Assembly: GCA_963735045.1 (NCBI GenBank)
Contig: CAVTIZ010000003.1
Location: 1,302,001-1,366,000 of the forward strand
DNA from: Salsipaludibacter sp963735045
GTDB taxonomy: Bacteria > Actinomycetota > Nitriliruptoria > Nitriliruptorales > Nitriliruptoraceae
Length of the DNA: 64,000 bases
Direction of reading: 5' to 3'
Positions within the stretch are counted from its first letter, which is position 1, and each line of letters begins with the position of its first letter. Positions 7,939 through 16,681 of the stretch are shown here, piece by piece. The notes beneath the pieces are model-generated. The model was not told the origin of the DNA. It was given only the letters and a program-made list of their open reading frames with translations, and made no database searches. A program made the position numbers and the translations under genes.

Positions 7939-10900
7939 ATGCGCTGGCTCACCGCCCTGCTCCTGTCCCTCCTGCTCGTGGTGTCCGTGACCGCGGCCCA
8001 GGCTGCGCCCGACGACACGACCACCACCGGTGACCTCAAGGCCTGGAACGCCGAGGTCCCCGCCGACGTGGCCGTGGACATGCGCGAGTCCGGCATCGAC
8101 ATCGGGGAGCAGGAGGTCGTGGCCGGTGACACGACCCGCATGGAGATCGTGGCCACCGCCAAGGAACTGGCCCCGTTCCGCAACGACGAGGACACCACCT
8201 TCAGCCTCACCAAGGGCCAGCGCCAGGTCGATCGCTCGGCCCGGATGGCGGCCGCCGAGGACGAGCCCGTCTTCCGACCCTGGGACGGTCCGGACGGGCT
8301 CGAGGCGGAGATGGTTTCCATCGCCGACGCCAACCCCGACCTGGTCAAGCTGGTCGACATCGGCGACACGGTCCAGGGGCGCGACATCTGGGCCATCAAG
8401 ATCAACAAGAACGCCAACCAGCGCAAGGACGGCAGTCGCCCGGCGGTGCTCTACAACGCCGCGCAGCACGCCCGCGAGTGGATCACCCCGGAGATGAGCC
8501 GCCGGTTGACCCACTACTTCCTCGACAACTACGACAGCGACCCGGAAATCCGCCGCCTGGTCAACAAGAACGAACTGTGGTTCGTGTGGGTCGCGAACCC
8601 GGACGGCTACCAGTGGACCCACGAGGACCCCGCCAACCGCCTGTGGCGCAAGAACCTCCGTGACAACAACGACGACGGGGCCATCACCACCGGCGACGGC
8701 GTCGACCTCAACCGCAACTTCGGCTACAAGTGGGGCTACGACAACGAGGGCTCGTCGGACAACGGCACGTCCGAGACCTACCGCGGTCCCGGGCCGATGT
8801 CGGAGCCCGAGACCCAGGCCATGGACGGGCTGCTGGCCGCGGTCGACTTCTCCTTCATGGTCAACTACCACTCGGCCGCGGAGCTGCTGCTCTACGGCGT
8901 CGGGTGGCAGGTCGACACGCCCACGCCGGACGACATCCCCATGATCACCCTCGCCGGTGACGATGCCGACCCCGCCGTCCCGGGCTACGACCCGGACCAG
9001 TCGGCCGAGCTGTACATCACCAACGGCGCCACCCTCGGCCACGCCCAGAACCTGTACGGCACGCTGGCCTACACCCCCGAGATGTCCACCTGCGCGACCG
9101 CCAGCAACAAGTACCCGGACGACGAGTGGGAGGCCGGGAACTGCCAGTCCGGCTTCAACTTCCCCGACGACGAACGCCTCGTCCAGGAGGAGTTCGAGGC
9201 CAACATCCCGTTCGCGCTGGACATCGCCCGCTCGGCCGCCGACCCGTCCGACCCGGTGTCGCACCTGGGCAACGTCGCACCGGAGCTGGTGGTGGACGAG
9301 TTCGACACCTCGTACGGCACGCAGCAGACCGTGCAGGTGACGGCCGACCGGGAGCTCCCGCGGGTCCGCATGGGCTACCGCGTCAACGACGGCCGCACGC
9401 GCTACGTCCGCACCACGGAGTGGGACGGCGGCGAGCGCTACGGCGCCGAGAACGACATCTACTACGCCTGGCGCCGGGGCACCGTTCCCACCCAGGAGCC
9501 CGGCGACGAGGTCACCGTCTGGTTCGAGGCCGGCCGGACCACGAGTGACCCGTTCACCTACACCGTGGCCGACGAGATCGGCGGCGACGTCCTGGTCGTG
9601 GCCGACACCGACTACGGGCACGGGCTGTCGGGCGGGGTGACCGAGTTGCTCTACGACGACTACTACGCGGACGCCCTCGAGGCCAACGGCTACACGTCGG
9701 ACCTCTACGACGTCACCGCCACCGGGGTCGCCCCGGACCCCCTGGGCGTGCTGTCGCACTACGACGCGGTCGTCTGGTACACCGGCGACAACCTGGCCAC
9801 GAACTTCGCCGGCCAGCTCCCCAACGGCCTCATCGTCAGCTCCCGGGTCGCCCACGAGGTCCCGATGGCCCTCCGCGACTACATCAACGAGGGCGGCAAG
9901 CTGCTCGCGACGGGCAAGAACCTGGGCTTCCAGGAGTTCTTCGGCACGGCCTACGGCGAGAACGCCGACCCGGACACGCCCTGCACCTCGGGCAACTGCC
10001 TGCTGCTGACCAACGACTTCGACCAGTACTGGCTCGGCGGGTGGAACCACACCCGCCGGGGCGGGCTGGGCGCCGACCAGGAGGCCCTGGACATCAACGG
10101 GCTGGACGTGCCCTACACGGGCTACGACTGGACCCTGGACGGGGGTGACTCGGCCATGAACCAGGGCAGTGTCGGCGGCACGAACACCACCGGGACCGGC
10201 ACCGGCGCGTGGGCCGTCACCAGCGAGGTCCTTCCGGTCGACGAGTTCCCGCAGTTCGCCAGCACGGGCTCGGCCGAGTGGCAGGGCGACAGCGGCGCGT
10301 TCGAGCCGCTGACGGGCGACTACTACATGGCCAGCCAGTCCGACAGCGTCACGTGGAAGCGGCTGGCGACCACGGTCGACCTCACGGGCGCGGCGAGCGG
10401 GTCCGTGGAGGCCAACGTCAGCTACGACACCGAGGGCAACTGGGACTTCGTGATCGTGGAGGCCCACACCGTGGGCCAGGACGACTGGACCACCCTGCCG
10501 GTCGCCGGCGTCACCAGCCAGGCCACGGGCCAGTCGTGCACCAGTGGCTGGCAGGCCCAGTTGCACGGCTTCCTCGACCACTACCAGACCGTGAATGCCG
10601 ATGGGACGTGCTCGCCGACGGGCACGACCGGTGAGTGGAACGCGGTGTCGGGGACCGGCCCCGGCTGGCAGACCTGGGACATCGACCTGTCGGCCTACGC
10701 GGGCAGCGAGGTCGAGGTGAGCATCAGCTACCTGACCGACTGGAGCACGCTCAACACCGGCGTGTTCGTCGACGACACCAGCGTGATCGTCGACGGGGCC
10801 ACCGTCCGCTCGACGTCGTTCGAGAGCGACCTGGGTGGCTGGACCGTGCCGGGCAGCCCGCCTGGCAGTGCCGACAACCCGCAGGACTGGATCCGCAGTG

Positions 10901-11037
10901 AGGCCCTGGTCCTGGCGTGGGCGACCGTGACCACCGAGGACTCGGTGCTCCAGGGGTTCGGCCTGGAGGGCGTGTCGACGTCCGACGAGCGAAACAGCGT
11001 CATGGGTCGCACGATGGACTACCTGCTCGACGACTGA
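7939..11037 (+). CDS. Secreted M14 zinc carboxypeptidase with C-terminal immune-inhibitor-A-like region
   Basis: 1032 residues, beginning with a signal peptide cleaved near residue 23 (AQA-AP). A propeptide-like segment (about 24-110) precedes the M14 domain (about 115-430). The zinc ligands are visible as HARE (His177, Glu180) and 'NYHS' (His311). The substrate motifs 'NPDGYQW' and 'DLNRNFGYKWG' are intact, and the general base lies in 'YTPEM' (Glu381). Residues about 445-530 look like a beta-sandwich, then a large region (about 540-1030) resembles the non-catalytic half of immune inhibitor A peptidases. The protein is strongly acidic. ATG 7939 follows GGAG at 7 bases. A perfect terminator follows the stop, so the gene is monocistronic. 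A decayed duplicate of its 3' end lies at 12.6 kb. Confidence 0.88.
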   Translation: MRWLTALLLSLLLVVSVTAAQAAPDDTTTTGDLKAWNAEVPADVAVDMRESGIDIGEQEVVAGDTTRMEIVATAKELAPFRNDEDTTFSLTKGQRQVDRSARMAAAEDEPVFRPWDGPDGLEAEMVSIADANPDLVKLVDIGDTVQGRDIWAIKINKNANQRKDGSRPAVLYNAAQHAREWITPEMSRRLTHYFLDNYDSDPEIRRLVNKNELWFVWVANPDGYQWTHEDPANRLWRKNLRDNNDDGAITTGDGVDLNRNFGYKWGYDNEGSSDNGTSETYRGPGPMSEPETQAMDGLLAAVDFSFMVNYHSAAELLLYGVGWQVDTPTPDDIPMITLAGDDADPAVPGYDPDQSAELYITNGATLGHAQNLYGTLAYTPEMSTCATASNKYPDDEWEAGNCQSGFNFPDDERLVQEEFEANIPFALDIARSAADPSDPVSHLGNVAPELVVDEFDTSYGTQQTVQVTADRELPRVRMGYRVNDGRTRYVRTTEWDGGERYGAENDIYYAWRRGTVPTQEPGDEVTVWFEAGRTTSDPFTYTVADEIGGDVLVVADTDYGHGLSGGVTELLYDDYYADALEANGYTSDLYDVTATGVAPDPLGVLSHYDAVVWYTGDNLATNFAGQLPNGLIVSSRVAHEVPMALRDYINEGGKLLATGKNLGFQEFFGTAYGENADPDTPCTSGNCLLLTNDFDQYWLGGWNHTRRGGLGADQEALDINGLDVPYTGYDWTLDGGDSAMNQGSVGGTNTTGTGTGAWAVTSEVLPVDEFPQFASTGSAEWQGDSGAFEPLTGDYYMASQSDSVTWKRLATTVDLTGAASGSVEANVSYDTEGNWDFVIVEAHTVGQDDWTTLPVAGVTSQATGQSCTSGWQAQLHGFLDHYQTVNADGTCSPTGTTGEWNAVSGTGPGWQTWDIDLSAYAGSEVEVSISYLTDWSTLNTGVFVDDTSVIVDGATVRSTSFESDLGGWTVPGSPPGSADNPQDWIRSEALVLAWATVTTEDSVLQGFGLEGVSTSDERNSVMGRTMDYLLDD

Positions 11038-11058
11038 GCGGGACGCCACCAGCTGCAC

Positions 11059-11084
11059 GGAGGGAGCCCCGCGGGGCTCCCTCC
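11059..11084 (+). terminator. Terminator hairpin of the M14 peptidase gene
   Basis: A perfect 12-bp stem, GGAGGGAGCCCC (11059-11070) with GGGGCTCCCTCC (11073-11084), starts 22 bases after the stop codon. Only a short C-rich tail follows, as is common for terminators in high-GC actinobacteria. The converging DUF2254 gene ends 78 bases further on. Confidence 0.75.
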
Positions 11085-11161
11085 CCCATCGTGGGCCCGT
11101 CGCGATCGTCGGGAGGTGTCGCCGCCCGCTCGCCCGGCCACCGGCCGTGTGCCCCGGACGG

Positions 11162-12499
11162 TCAGCCCAGCTCGACGTCGTGGCCGTCCAGCAGTCGTTG
11201 GGCGCGGGCCCGCAGTCGCTGCAGGTCGGCGTCGACCAGCGCGTCGCTGGCCTCGGCGGTGGCCAGCACCAGCGGGATCTGTCGACGCAGCGCGTCCGCA
11301 CGACGATGCCGGCCCACCTCGTCGAGGTCCTCGGCCAACAACGCGGCCGAGGTCATGAGCGGGGCCAGTGCCGACGGGTGGCCCGCAGCCGCGCGCCGGA
11401 ACCGGTCGAAGGCCACGGCGACGTAGTCGTCGAAGGTGAAGGCACGCTCCCGCACGATCCGGATCCCGTCGGGCGTCGTCGTCGCCGTCTCGGGCAGTGA
11501 CCGCCGGGACAACTCCCGCAGCACCATCTCGATGTGTTGGAGCACCTCGAACGCCGCACCGACGTCCCCGTGGTTGGACAGGGACCCCACGGCGATGTCG
11601 ACCAGCTGCTGCAACCCGTACTCGGCGTCCAGGGCGAGCACGCGATGGCGTCCGATGCGGATGGCCTCGCGCAGGGCCGGGACGTCGACGTCGCCATCGG
11701 CCCACACCCGGAGCACCGGACGGTGTTCGAGCACGAACAGGCCCACGCGGACACGCAACAGCACCACGGCCCCAGGCGGCACCGACGCCAGGATCGCCTG
11801 TTCGTCGATGCTCTGGACGAACCCGGACTTGCCGCACCGCACCAGGATCCCACCCCGAGCGGGGACGTCGGACTCGCGACCGTCGCCCGCGTCGTCGTCC
11901 TGGCCACGTGCGAGAGGGGCGAAGGACCGGATGCGCAGCAGGGTCACGTCGGTGATGCTGCGCGCGAGCTGGCCGGGGTGCATCGAGCGGACGGCGTTGC
12001 GGATCGCACCCATCACCACCACGATCGATCCGGCCGACAGCAGGATGCCGAGCAGGACCGCGAAGTGCGGACTGGACGCTCGCCCGACCGGCAGGACCCG
12101 GTACACCGCCACGACGTAGGCGAAGAGTCCCAGCATGATCGACATCATCGACTGCTGGTAGAAGTCCTCGAGGAACCCCGACACCACGCGTGCGGAGTAC
12201 TGCGACGCCGCCAGCGACACCGACGCCGACCGCACCCAGAAGGTCAGGCCGGCCACGGTGAGCAGGGCGCCGGCCAGGGTGACGTAGAGCAACCGTGCCG
12301 ACTCGGCCCCGAACCGCAGGCCGGTCGGGAGCGCATCGGGGGCCAGGTCGTCCACGCCCAGGGCCAGCCACGCCAGCACCAACCCGGCGAGCACGAACAG
12401 GACGGGCCGCAACAGCAGCGAGTCACGCAGGCGGTCCTGCAACTCGGCACGCCACATCCCACGGGACGAGCGCGGGGTCCCCCCGGGTGGCGGTGGCAT
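11162..12499 (-). CDS. DUF2254 family membrane protein
   Basis: 445 residues. Four N-terminal membrane helices (about residues 23-45, 62-85, 118-140 and 150-175) precede a soluble cytoplasmic domain with no known catalytic motif. The 'SVSLAASQYSARVVSGFLED' segment followed by 'MLGLFAYVVAVYRVL' matches the DUF2254/PF10011 pattern (xxLASSQFSPRxLxxFLxD), and 'AIRNAVRSMHPGQLARSITD' matches the helix after the last membrane segment. The function of the family is unknown. The chosen ATG at 12499 has GAAGGAA about 9 bases upstream; an ATG at 12535 would add 12 polar residues. It converges with the M14 gene and is divergent from the LAXTG protein. Confidence 0.82.
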   Translation of the reverse strand: MPPPPGGTPRSSRGMWRAELQDRLRDSLLLRPVLFVLAGLVLAWLALGVDDLAPDALPTGLRFGAESARLLYVTLAGALLTVAGLTFWVRSASVSLAASQYSARVVSGFLEDFYQQSMMSIMLGLFAYVVAVYRVLPVGRASSPHFAVLLGILLSAGSIVVVMGAIRNAVRSMHPGQLARSITDVTLLRIRSFAPLARGQDDDAGDGRESDVPARGGILVRCGKSGFVQSIDEQAILASVPPGAVVLLRVRVGLFVLEHRPVLRVWADGDVDVPALREAIRIGRHRVLALDAEYGLQQLVDIAVGSLSNHGDVGAAFEVLQHIEMVLRELSRRSLPETATTTPDGIRIVRERAFTFDDYVAVAFDRFRRAAAGHPSALAPLMTSAALLAEDLDEVGRHRRADALRRQIPLVLATAEASDALVDADLQRLRARAQRLLDGHDVELG

Positions 12500-12562
12500 C
12501 GAGGTCGTTCCTTCGAGGTCGATCGGGCCGGCCATCCTAGGCCACCCCTCCCCCACCCCCTC

Positions 12563-12717
12563 GAACTGGTCCGTTCGACGAACCCGGTGACCGTGGGCAC
12601 CGCCGTCACGAACCCCGGACTCCGTGCTCCACCGGTTCGGCGTCGAGGGCATCTCGACCCCGGCGGAGCCCAACGCCGTCATGGGCACGGGACCGTCGTT
12701 TCTGCTGGGACGACTGA
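12563..12717 (+). pseudogene. Remnant of an M14 carboxypeptidase 3' end
   Basis: Translating this stretch in three successive frames gives a degraded copy of the last ~50 residues of the M14 peptidase at 7939-11037. 'ELVRSTNPV' corresponds to 'DWIRSEALV', 'DSVLHRFGVEGISTPAEPN' to 'DSVLQGFGLEGVSTSDERN', 'AVMG' to 'SVMG', and the end is FLL-DD-stop versus YLLDD-stop. Two single-base insertions (near 12616 and 12709) break the frame. Nothing homologous precedes 12563: the DUF2254 start region occupies that side. A terminator of the same design follows. It is best read as what remains of a tandem duplicate whose body was deleted. Confidence 0.75.
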
Positions 12718-12736
12718 GCCGAGTCGACCACGGACA

Positions 12737-12767
12737 GACGAGGGAGCCCCCTGTGGGCTCCCTCGTC
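12737..12767 (+). terminator. Terminator hairpin following the M14 remnant
   Basis: A perfect 13-bp stem, GACGAGGGAGCCC (12737-12749) with GGGCTCCCTCGTC (12755-12767), and a 5-base loop. Its core GAGGGAGCCC/GGGCTCCCTC matches the terminator of the intact M14 gene, so gene end and terminator were duplicated together. Confidence 0.7.
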
Positions 12768-13099
12768 GCGTTCTCCGTCGGCCCATGGACTGCCTGCAGC
12801 CAGAAAAGCAGATGACCATGGACCTGTCGTCCACCACGCGAATTGACGCCAATGGTCCGAGACGTCCAGGTCCATGGTCCCACATGATGCAGCGCAAGGG
12901 GACTCGGCGCCCGCCCCATGTCCCGTCTTTGGATCCAGAAGCGGGCATCTGTTGCTGTTCTGGGGAGTTCGGCCGCCGGCTTCGTCGGCCATACGGCAGG
13001 TTGTGCCCGACGTCCACCGTTCATAGGTTCCGCCGTGGGGGGAACACGAAGGTTTCGATCGACCGGTCGAGATTTCCATTCAAGGCGTCGGAGATCCTC
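12768..13099 (+). promoter_or_regulatory. Non-coding leader of the LAXTG protein with weak promoter
   Basis: No gene is supported here; base composition is less GC-rich than the surroundings. The best promoter-like pair is TTGTGC (13001-13006), 17 bases, TAGGTT (13024-13029). Further down, the 12-base palindrome TCGACCGGTCGA (13059-13070) lies 30 bases before the ATG at 13100 and could be an operator. GGAGA at 13090 is the ribosome site. Nothing else is recognisable in the first 230 bases. Confidence 0.35.
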
Positions 13100-15244
13100 A
13101 TGCCCCCTGTTCATGCCCATCTACCCCGTTCGACCACGGTCGCCGTCGTGGTCCTGGGCGCCCTCGCCATGCTGTTGGCGGCATTGGCTCCTGCGTTTGC
13201 CGACCCACTCCCTGCCGACTACGACGGGCAGACCGACGGCGACGTCCTCGCCCTGGACGTGACCGCGCTCAATGCCGCAGACGTCGACGCGACCATCGGC
13301 CACGCCCTCACGCAGGTCGACAGCGAGGCCGACCCACGCGCCGACGCAGAGTCCGCGAACGTCGAGGCCGGCGCAGTCGGGCTCGGCGTGTCGGTGAACG
13401 AGGACAACGCCAGTGCCGGACCGGACGACGAGTCGGACACCTACGACCTGGCCCTGGGCGAGGTCGACGTGGCCGCGTTGCTGGACACCGGCATCGTCAC
13501 CGGAACGGGATCGGCCACTTGGGCGGGTGATGCCGCGTGCGTCCCGGACGGCGATCCGATCGCGGAGGCACAGACCGAGGTCGCAGGGATCACGCTCGGC
13601 ATCCCCGCTGTCGACATCCTGGACGTCGGCACCCTGTCCGCCTCCGGGGAGACCACACTCGACGACGGGTCCGTCGTCTCCACCAGTGCCGGCAGCATCG
13701 CCGACCTGTCCCTGTTCGACGACGGGGTCACCGTCGACGTCGTGACCGAGCCCGAGATCACCGCGACGTCCGACGGCACCACCGGCACCGCGACGGCCAA
13801 CGACTACGCCGTGGAGGTCACCATCGGCGGGACCACCACCGAACTCACCGCTGGCGGGTCCGTCGACATCGACCTTGCGATCGGCACCGTGGCCACCGTC
13901 GATGCGACCCTCGAGGTCGGCACCTTCACTGACGAGTCCAGCGGCGCCACGGGCGCCGGCTCCACCACGTTCCTGAGCCTGACCGGCACGATCGAGGCCC
14001 TGGACGGTGCGACCCTCGCCACGCTCGACCTGGGCATCCTGCCGCTGTCGGCCTCGGCGACCGCCCCGGTCGGAGGTGTCGAGTGCGACGCGCTCGACCC
14101 GCCCGTCATCACCGATCCCAGCAACGGTGACACCACCGGTCCAGAGCCGACCATCGCCGGCACGGGCGTGCCCGGGGCGACGGTCACCGTGACCGAGGGC
14201 GGCGACGAGGTCGGGACGGCAGTCGTCGGCGACGACGGCACCTGGTCCTTCGTGCCGACGAATCCACTCGATGACGGCGAGCACACCATCGTGGGGACCG
14301 AGGAACTCGATGGCACCGTCTCCGGCCCCTCGAACGAGGTCACGTTCACCGTTGCCGACACGACCGCACCGGATGCACCGGTGATCGAGTCCCCCGCCGA
14401 CGGTGAGGCCATCACCGACCCCACCCCCGACGTCACCGGCACCGGCGAGCCCGGCGCCACCGTCGACGTCACCATCGACGGCGACGACGTCGGCTCCACC
14501 ACCGTCGACGGCGACGGCAACTGGACCCTGCCGACCACCGACGAGCTCGCCGACGGCGAGCACACGGTGTCGGCCACCCAGACCGACGACGCCGGCAACA
14601 CCTCCGAAGCCGACTCCAACACCTTCACGGTCGACACGTCCGACGACGAGGACACCACCCCACCCGAGCCGCCGGTCATCGAGTCGCCCGACGACGGCGA
14701 GACCGTGGCTGACGACACGCCGGACGTGACCGGCACCGGCGAGCCCGGCGCCACCGTCGACGTCACCATCGACGGCGACGAGGTCGGCTCCACCACCGTC
14801 GACGGCGACGGCAACTGGACCATCACGGTCGACGAGCCGCTCGACGACGGCGACCACACCGTCGTCGCGACCCAGACCGACGCGGCGGGCAACACCTCCG
14901 CTCCCGACCAGGTCACCTTCGCGGTCGACACGGGCGGCGACGACGGCGACGGGTTCGAGCCCGGCGACGACGGCGACGGGTTCGGCGCCGGCAACGGCGG
15001 CGTGGCCCTGCCGCGCTCGGGCGGCTCGTCGTCGCTGTCGGGCGGTGGCGGCACCACGACCTTCCCGGCGACGCCCGGGTCGCCTGGCACGACCTCGACG
15101 GGCTCGAACCGCTCGACGCTGGCCAACACCGGCAGCGGCGGCATGCCCAGCCTCGTCCTGCTCGCCGGCAGCCTCCTGCTGGCAGGGTGGGTGCTGGTGC
15201 GCCGCCGCCGGCACGCCGGCGGGCAGCGGCCCGACGTCGGCTGA
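13100..15244 (+). CDS. Cell-wall surface protein with Ig-like repeats and LAXTG sortase anchor
   Basis: 714 residues. The signal peptide (about 1-35) ends at AFA-DP. Residues 36-330 form a very acidic, Thr/Val/Gly-rich domain of choice-of-anchor type. Three Ig-like (Big-type) repeats follow at about 333-420, 425-515 and 527-615, each with 'GTGxPGATVxVTxxGxxVG' and a 'DGxWxxxxxxxLxDGxHTxxxT' strand. A Gly/Ser/Thr stalk leads to LANTG (about residue 674), a hydrophobic helix and a final RRRR cluster. That is a complete cell-wall sorting signal of the LAXTG type processed by class E sortases of high-GC actinobacteria. No sortase gene is in the window. It is likely an adhesin or S-layer-like surface protein. 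ATG 13100 with GGAGA 6 bases upstream. Confidence 0.82.
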   Translation: MPPVHAHLPRSTTVAVVVLGALAMLLAALAPAFADPLPADYDGQTDGDVLALDVTALNAADVDATIGHALTQVDSEADPRADAESANVEAGAVGLGVSVNEDNASAGPDDESDTYDLALGEVDVAALLDTGIVTGTGSATWAGDAACVPDGDPIAEAQTEVAGITLGIPAVDILDVGTLSASGETTLDDGSVVSTSAGSIADLSLFDDGVTVDVVTEPEITATSDGTTGTATANDYAVEVTIGGTTTELTAGGSVDIDLAIGTVATVDATLEVGTFTDESSGATGAGSTTFLSLTGTIEALDGATLATLDLGILPLSASATAPVGGVECDALDPPVITDPSNGDTTGPEPTIAGTGVPGATVTVTEGGDEVGTAVVGDDGTWSFVPTNPLDDGEHTIVGTEELDGTVSGPSNEVTFTVADTTAPDAPVIESPADGEAITDPTPDVTGTGEPGATVDVTIDGDDVGSTTVDGDGNWTLPTTDELADGEHTVSATQTDDAGNTSEADSNTFTVDTSDDEDTTPPEPPVIESPDDGETVADDTPDVTGTGEPGATVDVTIDGDEVGSTTVDGDGNWTITVDEPLDDGDHTVVATQTDAAGNTSAPDQVTFAVDTGGDDGDGFEPGDDGDGFGAGNGGVALPRSGGSSSLSGGGGTTTFPATPGSPGTTSTGSNRSTLANTGSGGMPSLVLLAGSLLLAGWVLVRRRRHAGGQRPDVG
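14429..14526 (+). repeat. 98-bp direct repeat within the Ig-like repeat region, copy 1
   Basis: This stretch recurs at 14723-14820 with only two mismatches over 98 bases (offset 294 bases, one Ig repeat). It encodes the 'DVTGTGEPGATVDVTIDGD' strand and the start of the DGNW strand. Near-identity at DNA level, including silent positions, indicates a recent duplication or gene conversion between repeats 2 and 3. Confidence 0.85.
14723..14820 (+). repeat. 98-bp direct repeat, copy 2
   Basis: Second copy of the repeat at 14429-14526. The two differences are C to G changes at 14728 and in the GDD/GDE codon. Repeat copy number could vary between strains by recombination. Confidence 0.85.
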
Positions 15245-15283
15245 CGGCCTGGGGTCGGTCCATGCGACCCGGCTCCCACAGAT

Positions 15284-15319
15284 GGCGGTGCCCCGGCCAC
15301 CCCCGGCCGGGTCACCGCC
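15284..15319. terminator. Bidirectional terminator between LAXTG gene and xylose-type ABC operon
   Basis: GGCGGTG (15284-15290) pairs with CACCGCC (15313-15319), and inside it CCCCGGCC pairs with a GGCCGGG arm. It lies 40 bases after the plus-strand stop and 130 bases after the minus-strand permease stop. Further weaker hairpins (15328-15358 and around 15363-15378) follow, so the 204-base convergent gap is mostly terminator structure. Confidence 0.6.
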
Positions 15320-15448
15320 ACCGACGTGTCCGGCCCCTCCAGATCAGGGGGAGCGGACGCGACGGTCCACAGACCGTGCCACGCGCGCCGTGGCGGCATG
15401 GTCGGATGATCCCACCAGACCGCCGTCACGGCGAGCGCGTGGCCTCCG

Positions 15449-16681
15449 TCAGGCGAGGCCGGACTTCTTCTGGCCCCGACGGGCGATCGAGTCGACCAGG
15501 ACGGCGGCGAGCAGCACGATGGCCGTGACCACGAACTTGAAGCCCGAGGACAGGCCGAGCAGGCCCATGCCGTTGTCGACGCCCATGATGACGAAGGCGC
15601 CCAGCAGTGCGGCCGAGACGGTGCCGCGACCGCCGAACAGGCTCGTCCCGCCGATCACGGCCGCCGCGATGGCGTTGAGCTCGATCTGGCCGCCGCCGGC
15701 CCCCGTGTCCACCGACCGCAGTCGCGACGCGAACACGATCCCCCCCAGGGCCGCCATCGAGCCCGAGATCACGAAGGCCGTCATGCGCGTGCGCACGAGG
15801 TCGATGCCCGCGCGGTTGGCCGCCTCCGGGTTGCCACCGACCGCAAACAGGTGCCGGCCTCGGCGAGTGCGGAACAGCAGCACGGTCAGGCCCGCGAGCA
15901 GCACGCCCAGCAGCACCGCGACCCACGGCATCCCGCGACTGCGCGATGCGAAGTAGACCACGCCCAGTCCGACCACCACCAGGGCCGAGACCCGGAGCAC
16001 GAGCAGGTTGACGGGCTCGACCTCCAACTCGGCGGCGGCCCGGCGACGACGACGGGCCAGCATGACGCCGCCGTAGGCCGCCCCGGCCACCACGACCAGG
16101 GCGTAGCTGACGGGGTTGGGCAGGAAGCGGTTGGTGATGTCGATGATGAAGTCGTCCTGGATCACGACGGTCCCGCGGCCGCCGATCAGGATCAGGACCA
16201 GGCCGTTGAACCCGACCAGGCCGGCCAGGGTCACGATCAGTGACGGCAGGCCGACCTTGGCCACCAGCCACCCCTGCACGAGGCCGGCCGTGGCCCCCAT
16301 CAGCAGGACCGCTGCGATCGCGGCCCAGGTCGGCCACCCCTGCTCTCCCAGCAGTCGCCCCAGCACCACCATGGCCACCCCCGACAGGTAGCCGACCGAC
16401 AGGTCCACCTCGGCGATGATCAGCACGAACGTGACGCCCATCGCGATCACGGCCAGCGGGGCGGTCTGCACGATCAGGTTGACGAAGTTGACCGAACTGA
16501 GGAAGCGTTCGTTCAACGTGGTGAAGATCACGGTGATGGCGAGCAGCCCGACCAGGATGGGCAGGTTGCCCAACTGGCCGGCACGCACCCGGGTCCACCA
16601 GGCCGCCAACGCCTCACCGACGCCCTGTGGCCGCGACGCGGTCGCGGCCGACAACTCCTCGGGCGTGGTGGCGTCGCTCAC
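15449..16681 (-). CDS. Sugar ABC transporter permease (XylH/RbsC family)
   Basis: 410 residues with about ten membrane helices, the form of BPD_transp_2 permeases for pentose/hexose import. Diagnostic stretches are 'GVTFVLIIAEVDLSVGYLSG' near residue 90, 'RRGRHLFAVGGNPEAANRAG' (the cytoplasmic loop docking the ATPase) and 'AAAVIGGTSLFGGRGTVSAA'. The longer central insert with an Arg-rich loop fits XylH-like rather than RbsC-like members. The GTG start at 16681 overlaps the ATPase stop by GTGA, implying translational coupling. It is the last gene of a binding protein-ATPase-permease operon. Confidence 0.88.
   Translation of the reverse strand: MSDATTPEELSAATASRPQGVGEALAAWWTRVRAGQLGNLPILVGLLAITVIFTTLNERFLSSVNFVNLIVQTAPLAVIAMGVTFVLIIAEVDLSVGYLSGVAMVVLGRLLGEQGWPTWAAIAAVLLMGATAGLVQGWLVAKVGLPSLIVTLAGLVGFNGLVLILIGGRGTVVIQDDFIIDITNRFLPNPVSYALVVVAGAAYGGVMLARRRRRAAAELEVEPVNLLVLRVSALVVVGLGVVYFASRSRGMPWVAVLLGVLLAGLTVLLFRTRRGRHLFAVGGNPEAANRAGIDLVRTRMTAFVISGSMAALGGIVFASRLRSVDTGAGGGQIELNAIAAAVIGGTSLFGGRGTVSAALLGAFVIMGVDNGMGLLGLSSGFKFVVTAIVLLAAVLVDSIARRGQKKSGLA

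Noticed and set aside
11534..13099. In-frame extension of the LAXTG protein by 522 codons
   Set aside because: It is antisense to the DUF2254 gene; the signal peptide begins exactly at ATG 13100 after a ribosome site.
14100..14940. CRISPR-like or tandem array in the Ig-repeat region
   Set aside because: The repeats are in frame and encode protein domains; there are no spacers of constant length.
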